Shown here: positions 50,727-60,159 of the stretch, piece after piece
Position numbering within the stretch: the first letter of the stretch is position 1
How the letters are laid out: each line of letters begins with the position of its first letter
Origin: Arthrobacter cavernae
GTDB taxonomy: Bacteria > Actinomycetota > Actinomycetes > Actinomycetales > Micrococcaceae
Reading direction: 5' to 3'
DNA: 64,000 nt
NCBI RefSeq assembly: GCF_017368795.1
Contig: NZ_JAFNLL010000002.1
Location: 62,001 to 126,000 of the forward strand
The notes under the pieces: model-generated
What the model was told of the DNA's origin: nothing
Database searches by the model: none
What the model saw: the letters and a program-made list of their open reading frames with translations, nothing else
Translations under genes and position numbers: made by a program

Positions 50727-53700
50727 TCAGCCCGCCTTCAGGGGTACATCAGTGAAGATCGCCGTGATGACGCCGTTGGCCCATTCGAGGATTTCGGCGT
50801 CCTGCAGGTCCCGGCCGCCGATCCTGGCGGTCTTCGGCTTGGGGATCAAGACGGCGTCGAGTGCCGGCTTGGACTGCGAACCCGGGTACATGCGGTTCAG
50901 GCGCATGGTCTTGGACTCCGGCAGCTGTGCCGGGGAGAACTTGATGAAGTTGCCCTGGAGCGCGACGTCGGACAGCCCGGCTTCGCGGGCACCCACCCGG
51001 AAGCGGGCCACTGAGATCAGGTTCTTGGCCGGCAGCGGCGGCTCGCCATATCGGTCCACAAGCTCGGCCAGGACCTCGTCGATGGCCGCGTTGGTGATGG
51101 CAGCGGCCAGCTTGCGGTAGGCCTCCAGGCGCAGCCGTTCGCCCGGCACGTAGTCGTGCGGCAGGTGGGCGTTGACCGGCAGCTCGATCTTCATCTCGGC
51201 TGCCTTTTCCTCGGCGTCGCCGCGGTACTCGGCTACGGCCTCGCCTACCAGGCGGATGTAGAGGTCAAAGCCGACGCCCTGGATGTGGCCGGACTGCTCG
51301 CCGCCCAGCAGGTTGCCGGCGCCGCGGATTTCGAGGTCCTTCATGGCCAGCTGCATGCCGGCGCCCAGCTCGTTGTGGGCTGCGACGGCCTTGAGCCGTT
51401 CCAGTGCCACCTCGCCCAAGGGTTTCTCCGAGGGGTACAGGAAGTAGGCGTAGGCGCGTTCGCGGCCACGCCCCACGCGGCCGCGCAGCTGGTGCAGCTG
51501 CGAGAGCCCGTACTTGTCCGCGCCGTCCACGATCAAGGTGTTGGCGTTGGAGATGTCCAGGCCGGTCTCGATGATGGTGGTGCAGACCAGGACGTCGAAG
51601 CGCTTCTCCCAGAAGTCCACAATGATCTTCTCCAGCCGGCTCTCGGACATCTGCCCGTGCGCCACCTCCACGCGGGCCTCGGGGACCAGCTCGCGGATCT
51701 GGGCAGCCGTCCGTTCGATCGAGGAGACGCGGTTGTGCACGAAGAAGACCTGGCCCTCGCGCATGAGCTCGCGCCGGATCGCGGCGGAGGCCTGCTTGTT
51801 GCTGTACGGGCCCACATAGGTCAGTACCGGGTGGCGTTCCTCCGGCGGCGTGGCCAGGGTGGAAGTCTCGCGGATGCCGGTGAGGGACATCTCCAGGGTG
51901 CGCGGGATGGGGGTGGCGCTCATGGCCAGGACGTCCACATTGGTGCGCATCTTCTTGAGCGCCTCCTTGTGTTCAACGCCGAAGCGCTGTTCCTCGTCCA
52001 CGACCACCAGGCCCAGGTCCTTGAACTCGAAGTCCTTGGACAGGAGGCGGTGGGTGCCGATCACGACGTCGACGGAGCCGTTCTTGACACCCTCGGCAGT
52101 CTCCTTGGCCTCCTTGGCCCCCTGGAAGCGGGACAGCGGCTTGACGCGCAGCGGGAAGCCGGAGAACCGTTCCGTGAACGTCTCGTAGTGCTGCTGGGCC
52201 AGCAGCGTGGTGGGCACCAGCACGGCCACCTGCTTGCCGTCCTGCACGGCCTTGAAGGCGGCGCGCACGGCGATCTCCGTCTTGCCGTAGCCGACGTCGC
52301 CGGAGACCAGGCGGTCCATGGGGATCTCCCGCTCCATGTCCGCCTTGACCTCGTTGATGGTGGTCAGCTGGTCCGGCGTCTCCACATACGGGAAGGCTTC
52401 CTCCAGCTCGCGCTGCCAGGGCGTGTCCGGGGCGAAGGCGTGTCCGCGGGAGGCCATGCGGGCCGAGTACAGGCGGATGAGTTCGCCGGCGATTTCCTTG
52501 ACGGCCTTGCGGGCCTTGGACTTGGTGCTGGCCCAGTCCGCGCCGCCCATCTTGCTCAGTGCCGGCGCGTCCCCGCCGACGTACCGGGTGACCTGGTCCA
52601 GCTGGTCTGTGGGCACGAAGAGCCGGTCGCCCGGCGCGCCGCGCTTGGACGGCGCGTACTCCAGGACGAGGTACTCGCGCAGGCCGGCGTCCCCCGCGGC
52701 GGACCCGGCCACCTTGCGCTGGATGAGTTCCACAAAGCGCCCGATGCCGTGCTGTTCGTGCACCACGTGGTCGCCCGCGTGCAGTTGCAGGGGATCGACG
52801 GTGTTGCGCCGCTTCGAGGGCATGCGGCGCATGTCCTTGGTGGAGCTGGCCGACGCGCGCCCCAGCAGGTCGGCTTCGGTGAGCAGCCCCAGTTTGAGGC
52901 TGTCCAGGACAAAACCGCGTCCGACGGCGGCCGTGGTCACCTCGATGATGCCCGGCTGCGGTTCCTTGTCCAGGGTGTCCACGCGGGCGCAGGGGATGTC
53001 GGCGTCGTGGAAGAGCTCGGCCAGGCGCTGGGCCGGTCCGGGCCCGTCCGTGACCACCACGATCCGCCACTGCTCCCGCACATGGGAGCCGATGAACTCG
53101 AGCATTTCCGCGACGTCGCCCTGGTAGCCGCGCGGTTCGCGGGCGTGCAGGTTCAGGACGTCGATCTCCAGGACGAGCTCCTCGTCGGTGGCCAGCGAGG
53201 TGATGGACCACCAGGACACGCCGTGCTCCAGCGCGGCGGTCCGCGTGTCCGTCAGGGAGCGGAAGCTCGCCGCGTGCAGGTCCGTCGACGCGCGGGACAA
53301 CAGGTCAAGGGGCGCCGCACCGCCGTCGGACGCTGTTGACCAGGCGGCCTCCAAGAACTCCTCATTGGTGGCCGCGAGATCGTGCGCGCGCGTGCGGACC
53401 TTCTCCGGTTCGATCACGACGGCGAGGGAGCCTGCCGGGAGTTGGTCGACGAAGGGCACCATGGCGTCCACCAGCACGGGGGCCAGGGATTCCATGCCTT
53501 CCACGGCGATGCCGCCGGCGATCTTCTCCAGCATGTCTGCCGCGGCCGGGAGCTCCGCCTTGAGCTTGGCGGCCCGGGACATGACCGAGGGGGTGATCAG
53601 GATTTCGCGGCACGGCGGCGCGTGCAGCTCCGTGGGGTGGTGCATGCCGGGGGCGGACAGGGAACGCTGGTCGGCGACGGCGAACCAGCGCATCTGGTCC

Positions 53701-54431
53701 ACCTCGTCGCCGAAGAACTCCACCCGGATGGGGTGGTCCTCGGTGGGCGGGAAAACGTCCAGAATGCCGCCCCTGACGGCGAATTCGCCCCGGCGCGTCA
53801 CCATGTCCACCCGGGCGTAGGCCGCGTCCGCAAGGCTGCGCACAACGTCGCTGAAAGGCCGTTCCTGCCCTACCGCCAGCGTGACGGGGACCAGATCGCC
53901 CAGCCCCGCCACAATGGGCTGCACCACGGCGCGGACCGGCGCCACCACCACACGCAGGGAGGCCGTCGTCGAGGTTTCCGGGTGGGCCAGCCGGCGCAGC
54001 ACCGAAAGCCGCCGGCCCACGGTGTCCGAGCGCGGCGAGAGGCGTTCGTGCGGGAGCGTTTCCCAGCTGGGGAAGGCCGCCACGGACTCCGCCGGGAGGT
54101 ACGCGGCCAGGGCGGCGGTGAGGTCCTCGGCCTCGCGGCCCGTGGCCGTCACGGCCAGTACCACAGGCGCCCCCTCCTGCGCGGCCAGGCCATCGGCCAT
54201 CTCCGCCAGCAGTGCGGCGCGCATGCCGGTGGGGGCACTGATCTGGTAGTCGGTGCTGCGGTTGCCGAAGTCCTTGGCTGCCTCCGGCCGCACCCTGGCA
54301 AACGAGCTGTCCTCCGCCATGGCCCGCCGCAGGCCGCCGAGGGCGCTGCCGTCACCGGACTTCGCGGAAGGGGCGTTCGCTGACGGATTATTCGTTGACG
54401 GGGCCGAGGACTGCTGGCCTTTGGGGCTCAT
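50727..54431 (-). CDS. mfd: transcription-repair coupling factor
   Basis: A 1234-aa DNA translocase that displaces RNA polymerase stalled at lesions and recruits UvrA. From the N-terminus: the UvrB-like module (about 60-400), the RNA-polymerase-interacting domain with DHVVHEQHGIGRFVEL near 555, the helicase core with Walker A GDVGYGKTEIAV near 710, VVDEEQRFGV near 810 and the motif VI RVGRGRERAYAYF, then the TRCF C-terminal domain. The start was set at ATG 54431, with AGGAGAG 6-7 nt upstream; a longer in-frame version to 54500 is less likely. The N-terminal 40 residues are low-complexity Ser/Ala/Asn. Confidence 0.95.
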   Translation of the reverse strand: MSPKGQQSSAPSTNNPSANAPSAKSGDGSALGGLRRAMAEDSSFARVRPEAAKDFGNRSTDYQISAPTGMRAALLAEMADGLAAQEGAPVVLAVTATGREAEDLTAALAAYLPAESVAAFPSWETLPHERLSPRSDTVGRRLSVLRRLAHPETSTTASLRVVVAPVRAVVQPIVAGLGDLVPVTLAVGQERPFSDVVRSLADAAYARVDMVTRRGEFAVRGGILDVFPPTEDHPIRVEFFGDEVDQMRWFAVADQRSLSAPGMHHPTELHAPPCREILITPSVMSRAAKLKAELPAAADMLEKIAGGIAVEGMESLAPVLVDAMVPFVDQLPAGSLAVVIEPEKVRTRAHDLAATNEEFLEAAWSTASDGGAAPLDLLSRASTDLHAASFRSLTDTRTAALEHGVSWWSITSLATDEELVLEIDVLNLHAREPRGYQGDVAEMLEFIGSHVREQWRIVVVTDGPGPAQRLAELFHDADIPCARVDTLDKEPQPGIIEVTTAAVGRGFVLDSLKLGLLTEADLLGRASASSTKDMRRMPSKRRNTVDPLQLHAGDHVVHEQHGIGRFVELIQRKVAGSAAGDAGLREYLVLEYAPSKRGAPGDRLFVPTDQLDQVTRYVGGDAPALSKMGGADWASTKSKARKAVKEIAGELIRLYSARMASRGHAFAPDTPWQRELEEAFPYVETPDQLTTINEVKADMEREIPMDRLVSGDVGYGKTEIAVRAAFKAVQDGKQVAVLVPTTLLAQQHYETFTERFSGFPLRVKPLSRFQGAKEAKETAEGVKNGSVDVVIGTHRLLSKDFEFKDLGLVVVDEEQRFGVEHKEALKKMRTNVDVLAMSATPIPRTLEMSLTGIRETSTLATPPEERHPVLTYVGPYSNKQASAAIRRELMREGQVFFVHNRVSSIERTAAQIRELVPEARVEVAHGQMSESRLEKIIVDFWEKRFDVLVCTTIIETGLDISNANTLIVDGADKYGLSQLHQLRGRVGRGRERAYAYFLYPSEKPLGEVALERLKAVAAHNELGAGMQLAMKDLEIRGAGNLLGGEQSGHIQGVGFDLYIRLVGEAVAEYRGDAEEKAAEMKIELPVNAHLPHDYVPGERLRLEAYRKLAAAITNAAIDEVLAELVDRYGEPPLPAKNLISVARFRVGAREAGLSDVALQGNFIKFSPAQLPESKTMRLNRMYPGSQSKPALDAVLIPKPKTARIGGRDLQDAEILEWANGVITAIFTDVPLKAG

Positions 54432-54574
54432 GGATTGCTCTCCTGGAGTGGTGGCAGGCAACACGAAAACCCGCGATTCTCTCGAATCCCGGGTGGTCAT
54501 AGCCTACCCCGCCCACCGCGTAGGATGTTTGGAGCTAAAACAGCTTCCCTACCCAATTCATCCACGGAGGACCC

Positions 54575-55072
54575 ATGGCCCTGAGTGCAACCACCACCCT
54601 GCCGCACAGCGTTGACCGCGTCGCAGCGATCTTCGTCAACGAAGAATTCCTCCGGCACACGAGCGAGTTTGTGGGCGGCACCCTGGAATCGTTCACCATT
54701 GACGGCGACACTGCCGGCGCGTTCAGCACCACCGCTGTGCGCACCCTGCCCACCACCCGCCTGCCGGACATCGCCCGCAAGTTCGTCGGCGACAGCCTCA
54801 CCGTCACGCAGAACGAGCAGTGGGATGCCCCCGCTGCCGACGGTTCCCGCGTCAGCAACATCACCATGAAGATCTCCGGCGCCCCGCTGGACGTCACCGC
54901 GGTCCAGCGTCTGGTGTCCGACGGCGGCAGCACCCGCGTTGAGCTCGAAGGCACCGTGTCCTCCTCGGTGCCGTTCCTGGGCGGCAAGATCGCCGACGCC
55001 GCCGAGCCCATGGTCGGCAAGGCCCTGAACATCCAGTCCCAGCAGGCCCAGGCCTGGCTCGAAAGCCACTAG
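54575..55072 (+). CDS. DUF2505 domain protein
   Basis: A 165-aa cytosolic protein covering the whole DUF2505 family (TLPHSVDRVAAIFVNEEFLR at the N-terminus; FLGGKIADAAEPMVGKAL at the C-terminus). The predicted fold is START/SRPBCC-like, a hydrophobic-pocket fold; the function is unknown. GGAGG lies 8 nt before the ATG. It diverges from mfd and is followed after 1 nt by a small membrane protein gene. Confidence 0.82.
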   Translation: MALSATTTLPHSVDRVAAIFVNEEFLRHTSEFVGGTLESFTIDGDTAGAFSTTAVRTLPTTRLPDIARKFVGDSLTVTQNEQWDAPAADGSRVSNITMKISGAPLDVTAVQRLVSDGGSTRVELEGTVSSSVPFLGGKIADAAEPMVGKALNIQSQQAQAWLESH

Positions 55073-55073
55073 C

Positions 55074-55295
55074 ATGCAGATCCCCGCAATCCTGGGCTGG
55101 GTCCTGCTCGTTGCCGGCGCATGGTCCCTGGTGGTGTGGCCGCAGTTCCTGCGCCGCGTCATGAAGGACCCGCGCGCCCGCGACGCCGCAGGGAAGGCCA
55201 CGAAGTTCCTCACAGTCCACGTCGTCCTGGTCACCATCTCCATGGTCCTGGGGCTCGCGACGGCGGCGATCGGGGTTGCGGGGCTGCTCGGCTAG
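55074..55295 (+). CDS. SCO4848 family small membrane protein
   Basis: A 73-aa protein with two membrane helices (about 4-22, IPAILGWVLLVAGAWSLVVW, and 48-72) joined by a basic loop FLRRVMKDPRARD. This matches the actinobacterial SCO4848-type family of unknown function. It begins 1 nt after the DUF2505 stop. The nhaA leader promoter overlaps its stop. Confidence 0.75.
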   Translation: MQIPAILGWVLLVAGAWSLVVWPQFLRRVMKDPRARDAAGKATKFLTVHVVLVTISMVLGLATAAIGVAGLLG

Positions 55296-55369
55296 ACTGG
55301 TAGCTGGCGTGCCGGGAAGTCTGGTCGGTGGTTCGCATTGTCATGCCCGCACATCCCGCAAGGAGCCCC
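55293..55369 (+). promoter_or_regulatory. promoter and possible structured leader of nhaA
   Basis: A TAGACT hexamer (55293-55298) overlaps the preceding stop. The roughly 65-nt leader that follows contains GCCGGGAAGTCTGGTCGG (55311-55328), which can form CCG/CGG pairing, and ends with AAGGAG before the ATG. The compact GC-rich core before an ion antiporter recalls ion-sensing leaders, but I cannot assign it to a known RNA class. Confidence 0.35.
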
Positions 55370-56680
55370 ATGGCCAGACACACTTCGCCGCCGTCCCGCA
55401 CAGAGCGCGTCTTCAGCCGCTCCAGCTATGCCGAATACCAGCGGGTCCTCGCGATCCTCCGCACGGAAACCGTGGGCGGAGCCCTGCTCCTGGCCGCCAC
55501 GGTGCTCGCCCTCGCCTGGGCCAACTCCCCCGCCGCGGACAGCTACTTCGCCCTGCGCGACATCAAAATCGGCTTCGAACCCTGGCACCTTGAGCTGAGC
55601 CTGGGCCACTGGGCCTCCGACGGCCTGCTGGCCGTGTTCTTCTTCCTGGCCGGCCTGGAGCTCAAGCGCGAATTCGTGGCTGGCGACCTCCGCAAGCCGG
55701 CCAAAGCCATCGTCCCGGTGGCCGCGGCCGTGGGCGGCGTGGCCGTACCAGCCATCATCTACGCCGTGGTCAACCTGGGCTCCGGAGCAGAGGCGCTCAA
55801 GGGCTGGGCCATCCCCACCGCCACGGACATCGCTTTTGCCTTGGCGGTCCTGGCCGTCATCAACACGCACCTGCCGGCGGCGCTCCGGACCTTCCTCCTG
55901 ACCCTGGCCGTGGTGGATGACCTGCTGGCCATCGGCATCATCGCCTTCTTCTATTCCACAGGCCTCCAGCCGCTCATGCTCCTGGCTGCGCTGGTTCCGC
56001 TGGGCCTCTTCACCTTCCTGGTCCAGAAGCGCATCCGCAGCTGGTACCTGCTGGTGCCGCTGGCCCTTGCCACCTGGGGATTCGTCCACGCGTCCGGAAT
56101 CCACGCCACAGTGGCCGGAGTGCTCCTGGCCTTCGCAGTTCCCGTGTTCGCCTCGGGCAAGAAGGGCGAACCCGCCGAGGGCCTGGCCGAAAGCTTCGAG
56201 CACAGGCTGCGCCCATTCTCCGCAGGCTTCGCCGTGCCCGTCTTCGCCTTCTTCTCGGCGGGCGTGGCCCTGGGCGGTGCGGAGGGCATGGCCGCCGCCT
56301 TCAGCGACCCGGTGGCCATCGGCATCGTGACGGCACTGGTGGCGGGCAAAACCATCGGCGTTTTCGGCACCACGTTCCTGGTCACCAAGACAACGCGGGC
56401 AAGCTTGGATGCCAGCCTCGCCTGGATCGACCTCGCAGGCGTGGCGGTCCTGGCCGGCGTCGGATTCACCGTCTCGCTGCTGATCGGCGAGCTCAGCTTC
56501 GGTCTCGGCTCGGCGCACAACGACCACGCCAAGGTGGCCATCCTAGGCGGTTCCCTGCTCGCGGCGCTGCTCGCCGCCGTCGTGCTCAAGGCCCGGAACC
56601 GGCACTACCGACGGGTGCAGGCCGAAGAGCAAAGGGACGACGACGGCGACGGCGTGCCGGACGTTTTCGCCCGTTCCTGA
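55370..56680 (+). CDS. nhaA: Na+/H+ antiporter NhaA
   Basis: A 436-aa inner-membrane antiporter exporting Na+ for H+, for pH and salt homeostasis. NhaA signatures: [35 protein letters not shown] with the conserved Asp, and [11 protein letters not shown] with the ion-binding Asp pair. About 11-12 hydrophobic helices; the charged C-terminal tail ([16 protein letters not shown]) is cytosolic. The start was set at ATG 55370 with AAGGAG 5-6 nt upstream; an earlier in-frame start at 55328 lies in the leader. It converges on sufU with a 14-nt gap. Confidence 0.93.
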   Translation: MARHTSPPSRTERVFSRSSYAEYQRVLAILRTETVGGALLLAATVLALAWANSPAADSYFALRDIKIGFEPWHLELSLGHWASDGLLAVFFFLAGLELKREFVAGDLRKPAKAIVPVAAAVGGVAVPAIIYAVVNLGSGAEALKGWAIPTATDIAFALAVLAVINTHLPAALRTFLLTLAVVDDLLAIGIIAFFYSTGLQPLMLLAALVPLGLFTFLVQKRIRSWYLLVPLALATWGFVHASGIHATVAGVLLAFAVPVFASGKKGEPAEGLAESFEHRLRPFSAGFAVPVFAFFSAGVALGGAEGMAAAFSDPVAIGIVTALVAGKTIGVFGTTFLVTKTTRASLDASLAWIDLAGVAVLAGVGFTVSLLIGELSFGLGSAHNDHAKVAILGGSLLAALLAAVVLKARNRHYRRVQAEEQRDDDGDGVPDVFARS

Positions 56681-56694
56681 GCCGGGTTGGGCGC

Positions 56695-57159
56695 CTAGTT
56701 TTGCTGCCCCGCGACGGCCTGGGCCAGCGCGTCCTCCGCGGCAACCCAGGAGATCATGGCGCACTTGACCCGGGCCACGTAGCGGGCCACGCCTTCAAAG
56801 GCTGCGGCATCGCCCAAGACTTCCGGATCCGCGGTGATCTTGCCGCGAGAACGCAGCATGTCGCGGAAAGTGTCGATGATGTGCGTGAACTCCGCGACTT
56901 CCAGGCCTTCGGCCAGGTCGGTCAGGACCGACGCCGAGGCCATGGAAATGGAGCAGCCGGCGCCGTCCCAGCGCAGTTGGCTGACCCGGCCGCCCTGCAC
57001 CGCGACGCGCACCGTGATCTCGTCCCCGCATGTGGGATTGAGCTGGTGCGACTGGCCCTTGGTGGCGCCCTCCGGCGCTTCGACCATGGTGAGGCCGTCG
57101 CCGTGGCGGCTCTTGGAATGGTCCAGGATGATCTGCTGGTACAGCTGTTCAAGGCTCAT
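56695..57159 (-). CDS. sufU: SUF system sulfur relay/scaffold protein SufU
   Basis: A 154-aa NifU/IscU-like protein that accepts persulfide sulfur from SufS for Fe-S cluster assembly. The conserved ligands are C44 and D46 (NPTCGDE), C69 (GAGCS) and C133 (VKCAM). The insert between the second and third Cys (about 85-125) marks the SufU, not IscU, subtype, a zinc-dependent sulfurtransferase. It starts 7 nt after the sufS stop. Its product serves the many Fe-S enzymes of the nitrate region. Confidence 0.92.
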   Translation of the reverse strand: MSLEQLYQQIILDHSKSRHGDGLTMVEAPEGATKGQSHQLNPTCGDEITVRVAVQGGRVSQLRWDGAGCSISMASASVLTDLAEGLEVAEFTHIIDTFRDMLRSRGKITADPEVLGDAAAFEGVARYVARVKCAMISWVAAEDALAQAVAGQQN

Positions 57160-57166
57160 GGTGTTC

Positions 57167-58474
57167 CTACGCTCCGAAGAATCCGCGCACGCCCGCGACG
57201 GCCTGGATGAGGGCGTCGACGTCGTCGGTGGTGTTGTACAGGTATGTGCTGGCCCGGGTGGTGGCGGTCAGGCCGAGGCGCCGGTGCAAGGGCTGGGCGC
57301 AGTGGTGGCCGACGCGGACGGCGATGCCCTGGTTGTCGAGGTACTGCCCGACGTCGTGAGCGTGGACGCCGTCGACGTCGAACGCGGCCAGGCCGATACG
57401 CTCGATCCCCGCGGCAGGCCCCACCACGCGGACGCCCGGGATCCCGCTGAGGCCCTCCACGAGGCGCCGGCCCAGGACCATCTCCCACTCGTGGATGCGG
57501 TCGATCCCGGTTTCCGTCAGGTAGTTGACGGCGGAGGCCAGCGCGATGGCCTGGGAAATCTTCTGGGTTCCGGCTTCGAAGCGCTGCGGCGCGGGCAGGA
57601 ACGCAGCCTTCTCCATGGTGACGGTGGTGATCATGGACCCGCCGGTGAGGAAGGGGGGCATGGCGTTCAGGAGCGCAGATTTGCCGTACAGCACGCCGAT
57701 GCCCGTGGGGGCCAGCATCTTGTGGCCGGATAGCACGGCGAAGTCGACGTCGAGTGCCTTGACGTCCAGCGGCATGTGCGGGGCCGACTGGCAGGCATCC
57801 AGGACCACCAGGGCCCCGACGGCACGGGCCAGCGCCACGAGCGCGGTCACGGGGTTGATCGTGCCCACGACGTTCGAGGCGTGCGCGAAGGCAAGCACCT
57901 TCGTCCGGCCGCCGATGATCCGGGCGGCCTCCTCCAGGTCGAGGACCCCGTGATCGTCCACGGGGATGTAGCGGACCACAGCCCCGGTGCGCTGCGCCAG
58001 CTGCTGCCAGGGGATGAGGTTGGCGTGGTGTTCCATCTCGGTGACCACGATTTCGTCCCCGGCGGACAGCCCGAAGCGGGCTGCCTCGGGATCGGCGCCG
58101 GGCAGGGAAGCGTTCAGGAAGGAATAGCTCAGGAGGTTCAGGCCCTCGGTGGCGTTGGAGGTCCAGATGACCTCGTCCCACTCCGCGCCGATGAAGGCCG
58201 CAACCGTGCTCCGGGCGTCCTCGAAGGACTCCGTCGCCTCGACTGCAAGGTAGTGGGCGCCGCGGTGGACGGCGGAGTTGCGCTGCTCGTAGAACTCCTG
58301 CTCGGCCTCGATGACGCTGAGGGGATTCTGTGAGGTGGCGCCGGAATCCAGATAGATGAGAGGCTTGCCGTTGACCGTCTGCTGCAGGATGGGGAAGTCG
58401 TTGCGGATACGCAGGACTTCCTCGTTGCCAAGGGAAGCAAGCGGGTCGAGAACGTGGGCCGGAGTGGCAACCAT
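57167..58474 (-). CDS. sufS: cysteine desulfurase SufS
   Basis: A 435-aa PLP enzyme taking sulfur from cysteine for SufU. The PLP lysine is K252 in VLSGHKMLAPTG; the N-terminal YLDSGATSQNP and the TEMEHHANLIPW segment bind cofactor and substrate. The active-site cysteine is C392 in RVGHHCAQP, in the short-loop type II context. The ATG at 58474 starts the sufSU unit; the other suf genes (sufBDC) are not in this window, so the pair stands alone here. Confidence 0.93.
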   Translation of the reverse strand: MVATPAHVLDPLASLGNEEVLRIRNDFPILQQTVNGKPLIYLDSGATSQNPLSVIEAEQEFYEQRNSAVHRGAHYLAVEATESFEDARSTVAAFIGAEWDEVIWTSNATEGLNLLSYSFLNASLPGADPEAARFGLSAGDEIVVTEMEHHANLIPWQQLAQRTGAVVRYIPVDDHGVLDLEEAARIIGGRTKVLAFAHASNVVGTINPVTALVALARAVGALVVLDACQSAPHMPLDVKALDVDFAVLSGHKMLAPTGIGVLYGKSALLNAMPPFLTGGSMITTVTMEKAAFLPAPQRFEAGTQKISQAIALASAVNYLTETGIDRIHEWEMVLGRRLVEGLSGIPGVRVVGPAAGIERIGLAAFDVDGVHAHDVGQYLDNQGIAVRVGHHCAQPLHRRLGLTATTRASTYLYNTTDDVDALIQAVAGVRGFFGA

Positions 58475-58587
58475 GGCGAAGGCTCCTGAAGCGACAGGTA
58501 GGTGACCTCGGACGCCGCGGCCGGGGCCGGGCGAATTAAGTCACATGGACTGAAGCTAATTATCCCACGGCGGACCCGGCGGGCCGT

Positions 58588-59535
58588 TCAGCCAGTTACC
58601 CCGCCCCGCCCGTCACCTTCGTTGAGCCATTCTGCAGGTCCTGTTGCCGCCAGTGTGGAGATATCCTCTGCGGAGTACAGGGTCCGGATCCAACGGTCAT
58701 TGCCGCGATGGGTACCGTTGACGCCGCTGGGCGCTCTGGCATGGCTTCCCGGGATCACCGGGAAACGGTGGGACTTGGCCTCCACCTGGCGTGTCTGGAT
58801 TCCGGCACGCAGGGCCACCCAGTTCAGCCAGATGTCGTCGGCGCCGGGGCATACGTCCATGAACAGCTCGCCGCGGTTCCTGAGTTCGCGCTGCATCGCC
58901 GGCGGGTAGATGACGCCGTAGACGCCCATGGCGAGGTTGTTGAAACCGGGGCGCGTGTCGCGCCGTCGCGACCACGCCTCGTACTGGGTAATGCTTCCGC
59001 GATTGGTGCCGATCACGCTGACCCAGTGCCCGTGGACCATGTCCGGGTAGCGGCTGTTGGCCTCCACGAGCGATTGGAGCCATCGCGGCGGGTAGACGAT
59101 GTCGTCGTCCGCCGTGACCAGCGGGCTCACGGGATCGCAGGCCCCGGCCACGCAGGGGTAGTACTTGGTGTGCGGGCCGAAGTTGCGCGAGAAGCGCACT
59201 TCCACGCCGCGCCGCTGCAGCCGCCGCAGTCCCGGCTGTTCGGACTTGAGCAGGGCAGGGTCATCCAGCCAGAGGATCAGCCGCCGCGGCCTGACGGTTC
59301 CCCGGGCGATCGATTCCAGGGCCAAGTCCACGGTGCGGAAGCGCTGGCCGTAGGTGGTCATGGAGACCACGACGTCGGCAGTTCCGGCCACGGGGTCACG
59401 CGTCAAGATGTTGCGCAGCCGCAAATGGGCCACACCGAGGTAGGCGCGCATCCGCTTTGACGCTTTCCTGACGCGCCGCACGGTGACACGGGTCAGCCGA
59501 TCCGGGCCTGCGGGCTTGAGCATGGTGCCGGTCAT
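58588..59535 (-). CDS. glycosyltransferase-like protein
   Basis: A 315-aa protein with a GT-A-like core. VVSMTTYGQRFRTVDLALES (55-74) is the nucleotide-binding start and TADDDIVYPP (141-150) supplies the acidic DxD-type motif D143-D145. CPGADDIWLNWV (229-240) gives a likely catalytic or acceptor acidic pair. The N-terminal 50 residues are very basic (RRVRKASKRMR) and could contact the membrane. Donor and acceptor unknown; a cell-surface polysaccharide or glycoprotein role is possible. The ATG overlaps the TGA of a weak upstream frame. Confidence 0.78.
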   Translation of the reverse strand: MTGTMLKPAGPDRLTRVTVRRVRKASKRMRAYLGVAHLRLRNILTRDPVAGTADVVVSMTTYGQRFRTVDLALESIARGTVRPRRLILWLDDPALLKSEQPGLRRLQRRGVEVRFSRNFGPHTKYYPCVAGACDPVSPLVTADDDIVYPPRWLQSLVEANSRYPDMVHGHWVSVIGTNRGSITQYEAWSRRRDTRPGFNNLAMGVYGVIYPPAMQRELRNRGELFMDVCPGADDIWLNWVALRAGIQTRQVEAKSHRFPVIPGSHARAPSGVNGTHRGNDRWIRTLYSAEDISTLAATGPAEWLNEGDGRGGVTG

Positions 59536-60159
59536 GCCGGGGACTGCCCTTCACAAGCGGGGATCGCTGTTGCCGATACAAGGTTGAAGCAGGCCTTGTC
59601 CAAGCCTGCCCGGTTTTTACTCCGTGCTTGGAAGTCGTCGAGGGCGTCGATGTCACTCCTGCCCGGACCGGAGTGAGGGAGCCGGCGGCGGCTGGGGGGC
59701 AGAGCCTTGGTCTCAGAAGACTCTATCGCCGCCGGCTCCGTTGTAGGGGCGCCGCTGTCCGCTCGCGGGAGCAGGACAGCGCGCCGGATAAGAACTTGAG
59801 TCCGGATATTCACGGATGGAAAGCAGACGACTACTGCGGCATCGGACGGCATGTGCCGCACGGCGGCATCGTGCAGCGACCTGAGGTCATTGCGGATGTG
59901 AGATGAAGAGGCGTGCATGTCGAGACCTTTTCCGCGCTGTTTCGTGGCTGCGTTCAGTCAACCGCGCAAAGCCCCCGGGTACAACCGTAACCACTACTCG
60001 TCTTCAGGGCTTCATCGGCGGCACCACTGCGTTCGAGTACTCAAGTCCCGCTACTGGCCGGCCGGAATTACTTGCCTGCTACTCGGATTAGTAACTCCAT
60101 TGGACGCATATTCCCGTGGCGCTTGGGTGCCCGGAAGGCGACGCGCCGGCCCCGGCAAG
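59536..60159. other. 624-nt region without a confident gene
   Basis: A minus-strand frame, 59918-59532, could encode 128 aa and its TGA overlaps the glycosyltransferase ATG, but its composition is unlike its neighbours and it shows no domain. A 13-bp perfect inverted repeat (59678-59690 with 59727-59739, 36 nt apart) lies inside. The stretch 59900-60130 has lower GC. It probably contains the promoter of the glycosyltransferase gene and the 3' end of the LuxR unit. Confidence 0.5.

Noticed and set aside
51156..53339. Plus-strand open frame of 727 codons opposite mfd
   Set aside because: Antisense to a complete mfd with all helicase motifs. No domain is visible.
59532..59918. Minus-strand 128-codon frame whose stop overlaps the glycosyltransferase start
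   Set aside because: No domain, unusual composition and no ribosome binding site. The ATGA overlap alone is not enough to call a gene.
60030..60060. GTTCGAGT-like segment suggesting a tRNA T-arm
   Set aside because: No cloverleaf, anticodon arm or acceptor stem can be built around it.
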